Shown here: piece after piece, positions 42,403 to 42,881 of the stretch
Numbering within the stretch: the first letter of the stretch is position 1
How the letters are laid out: each line of letters opens with the position of its first letter
Source: Acidobacteriota bacterium
GTDB taxonomy: Bacteria; Acidobacteriota; Terriglobia; UBA7540
Direction: 5' to 3'
Assembly (NCBI GenBank): GCA_003165315.1
Contig: PLSX01000192.1
Coordinates: forward strand, 283-43,163
Length of the DNA: 42,881 nucleotides
Made by a program: the position numbers and the translations under genes
Notes under the pieces: model-generated
Databases searched by the model: none
Told to the model about the DNA's origin: nothing
Seen by the model: the letters and a program-made list of their open reading frames with translations, nothing else

Positions 42403-42881
42403 TTACTTCTCCTCGTCTGGGATTTTGTTGCCAGTCCCGGCTTTTGGATCGAGCGTGCCCAGCATATCAATCCAAGCGGTCTCGAACTCCTCCGGCCCAT
42501 GTTCCCGCGAATACCGCACCATGGCGTGCAGGTTTTCATCGGGCGTCATGGGCGGCATCTCGCAGCCCGTGCCCACGATGTGGAACTTCCCGCAGGTCTT
42601 GTGGCACCGCCCACATGCCTCATAGACCTGCTCGGGGTTTCCTTCCAGCATGTCGGTGATGGTTGCGACATTGCCCAGAATCACCCGGTCCGGCCCCAGG
42701 CAGGCCCGCGCTGCGGCAAGATTGGTGGGCGAATCCAATTCAAAGATTTGCACGGGTAGTTGCTTCATTTGTGCAATCAGGGGATCGGTGTTTCCGCACA
42801 TGTGCAGCCGGACGATGACCTGCGGATGCGCCTGGCGAATGGATTCCACCACCCGCAGTTGCCGGGGGAACAGAAACTCGC
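42403..42881 (-). CDS. Uroporphyrinogen decarboxylase-family protein, 5' end cut by the window edge
   Basis: The C-terminal 158 or so codons of a URO-D-fold protein; the frame stays open to the window end, so the N-terminus is missing. The visible part has VIVRLHMCGNTDPLI, FELDSPTNLAAA and LGNVATITDMLEG strands, and ends with HIVGTGCEMPPMTPDENLHAMVRYS. The HxCG and GCE-x-P motifs are those of corrinoid/cobalamin methyltransferases of the MtaA/CmuA-like branch, where His and Cys bind zinc, rather than of HemE. It probably moves methyl groups between a corrinoid protein and a thiol, but no corrinoid protein gene is in view. Confidence 0.85.
   Translation of the reverse strand, partial: EFLFPRQLRVVESIRQAHPQVIVRLHMCGNTDPLIAQMKQLPVQIFELDSPTNLAAARACLGPDRVILGNVATITDMLEGNPEQVYEACGRCHKTCGKFHIVGTGCEMPPMTPDENLHAMVRYSREHGPEEFETAWIDMLGTLDPKAGTGNKIPDEEK

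Overview
The window looks like a chromosomal piece of an Acidobacteriota bacterium. The evidence is a BlaI/M56 pair carrying a TIGR03435 soil-associated domain, a secreted protein of the VWFA-related Acidobacterial type (TIGR03436), abundant secreted proteins without known domains, a moderately high GC content judged by eye, and many short dispersed or tandem non-coding repeats. No rRNA, tRNA, transposase or prophage gene was recognised, so nothing marks the window as a mobile island.

Region 1 (about 0.6-10.5 kb, minus strand) is the most striking part. Six genes in one direction encode, in transcription order, a 23-CXXCH secreted cytochrome, a 34-CXXCH secreted cytochrome built from eight triheme repeats, an outer-membrane beta-barrel with a periplasmic N-terminal domain, a secreted LolA-like protein, a membrane cytochrome b with two H-x13-H pairs, and a membrane-anchored ferredoxin/FAD oxidoreductase. 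The last three junctions are overlapping or nearly so. The set reads as a complete electron path from NAD(P)H or ferredoxin through the inner membrane and periplasm to an outer-membrane conduit, with up to 57 c-type and 2 b-type hemes. Direction of flow and the final acceptor or donor are inference.

Region 2 (11.3-20.1 kb, mostly plus strand) has an UlaG-like metallo-hydrolase, a secreted unknown, BlaI with an M56-TIGR03435-DUF3471 fusion, a VWFA-related protein and a DHFR-like reductase. Region 3 (20.4-26.9 kb) has a small conserved unknown, two HEAT-repeat proteins and two multi-pass membrane glycosyltransferase-like proteins.

Two intergenic arrays (13.26-13.72 kb and 24.93-25.15 kb) hold six copies of a 130-133 bp repeat. 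The 67-70 nt cores end in GCCGATA/TATCGGC and contain a small hairpin whose paired bases change together between copies. This suggests an uncharacterised structured RNA or promoter/RNA element.

Region 4 (26.9-33.4 kb, plus strand) starts with a clear fluoride riboswitch with its own terminator. It is followed by a frame-broken gene and a metallophosphoesterase, then a dynamin-like GTPase and a secreted unknown. Only then, about 4.8 kb downstream, come crcB (fluoride channel) and two DUF190 genes with three DUF190 domains in all. Region 5 (33.5-42.9 kb) contains carbohydrate genes (a secreted GHL6-like glycosidase, an aldose-epimerase-like protein, an FGGY kinase, a PfkB kinase), a secreted peroxiredoxin, an isolated thiG, an isoprenylcysteine-methyltransferase-like membrane protein, a lysine-rich secreted peptide and a truncated uroporphyrinogen-decarboxylase-family gene.
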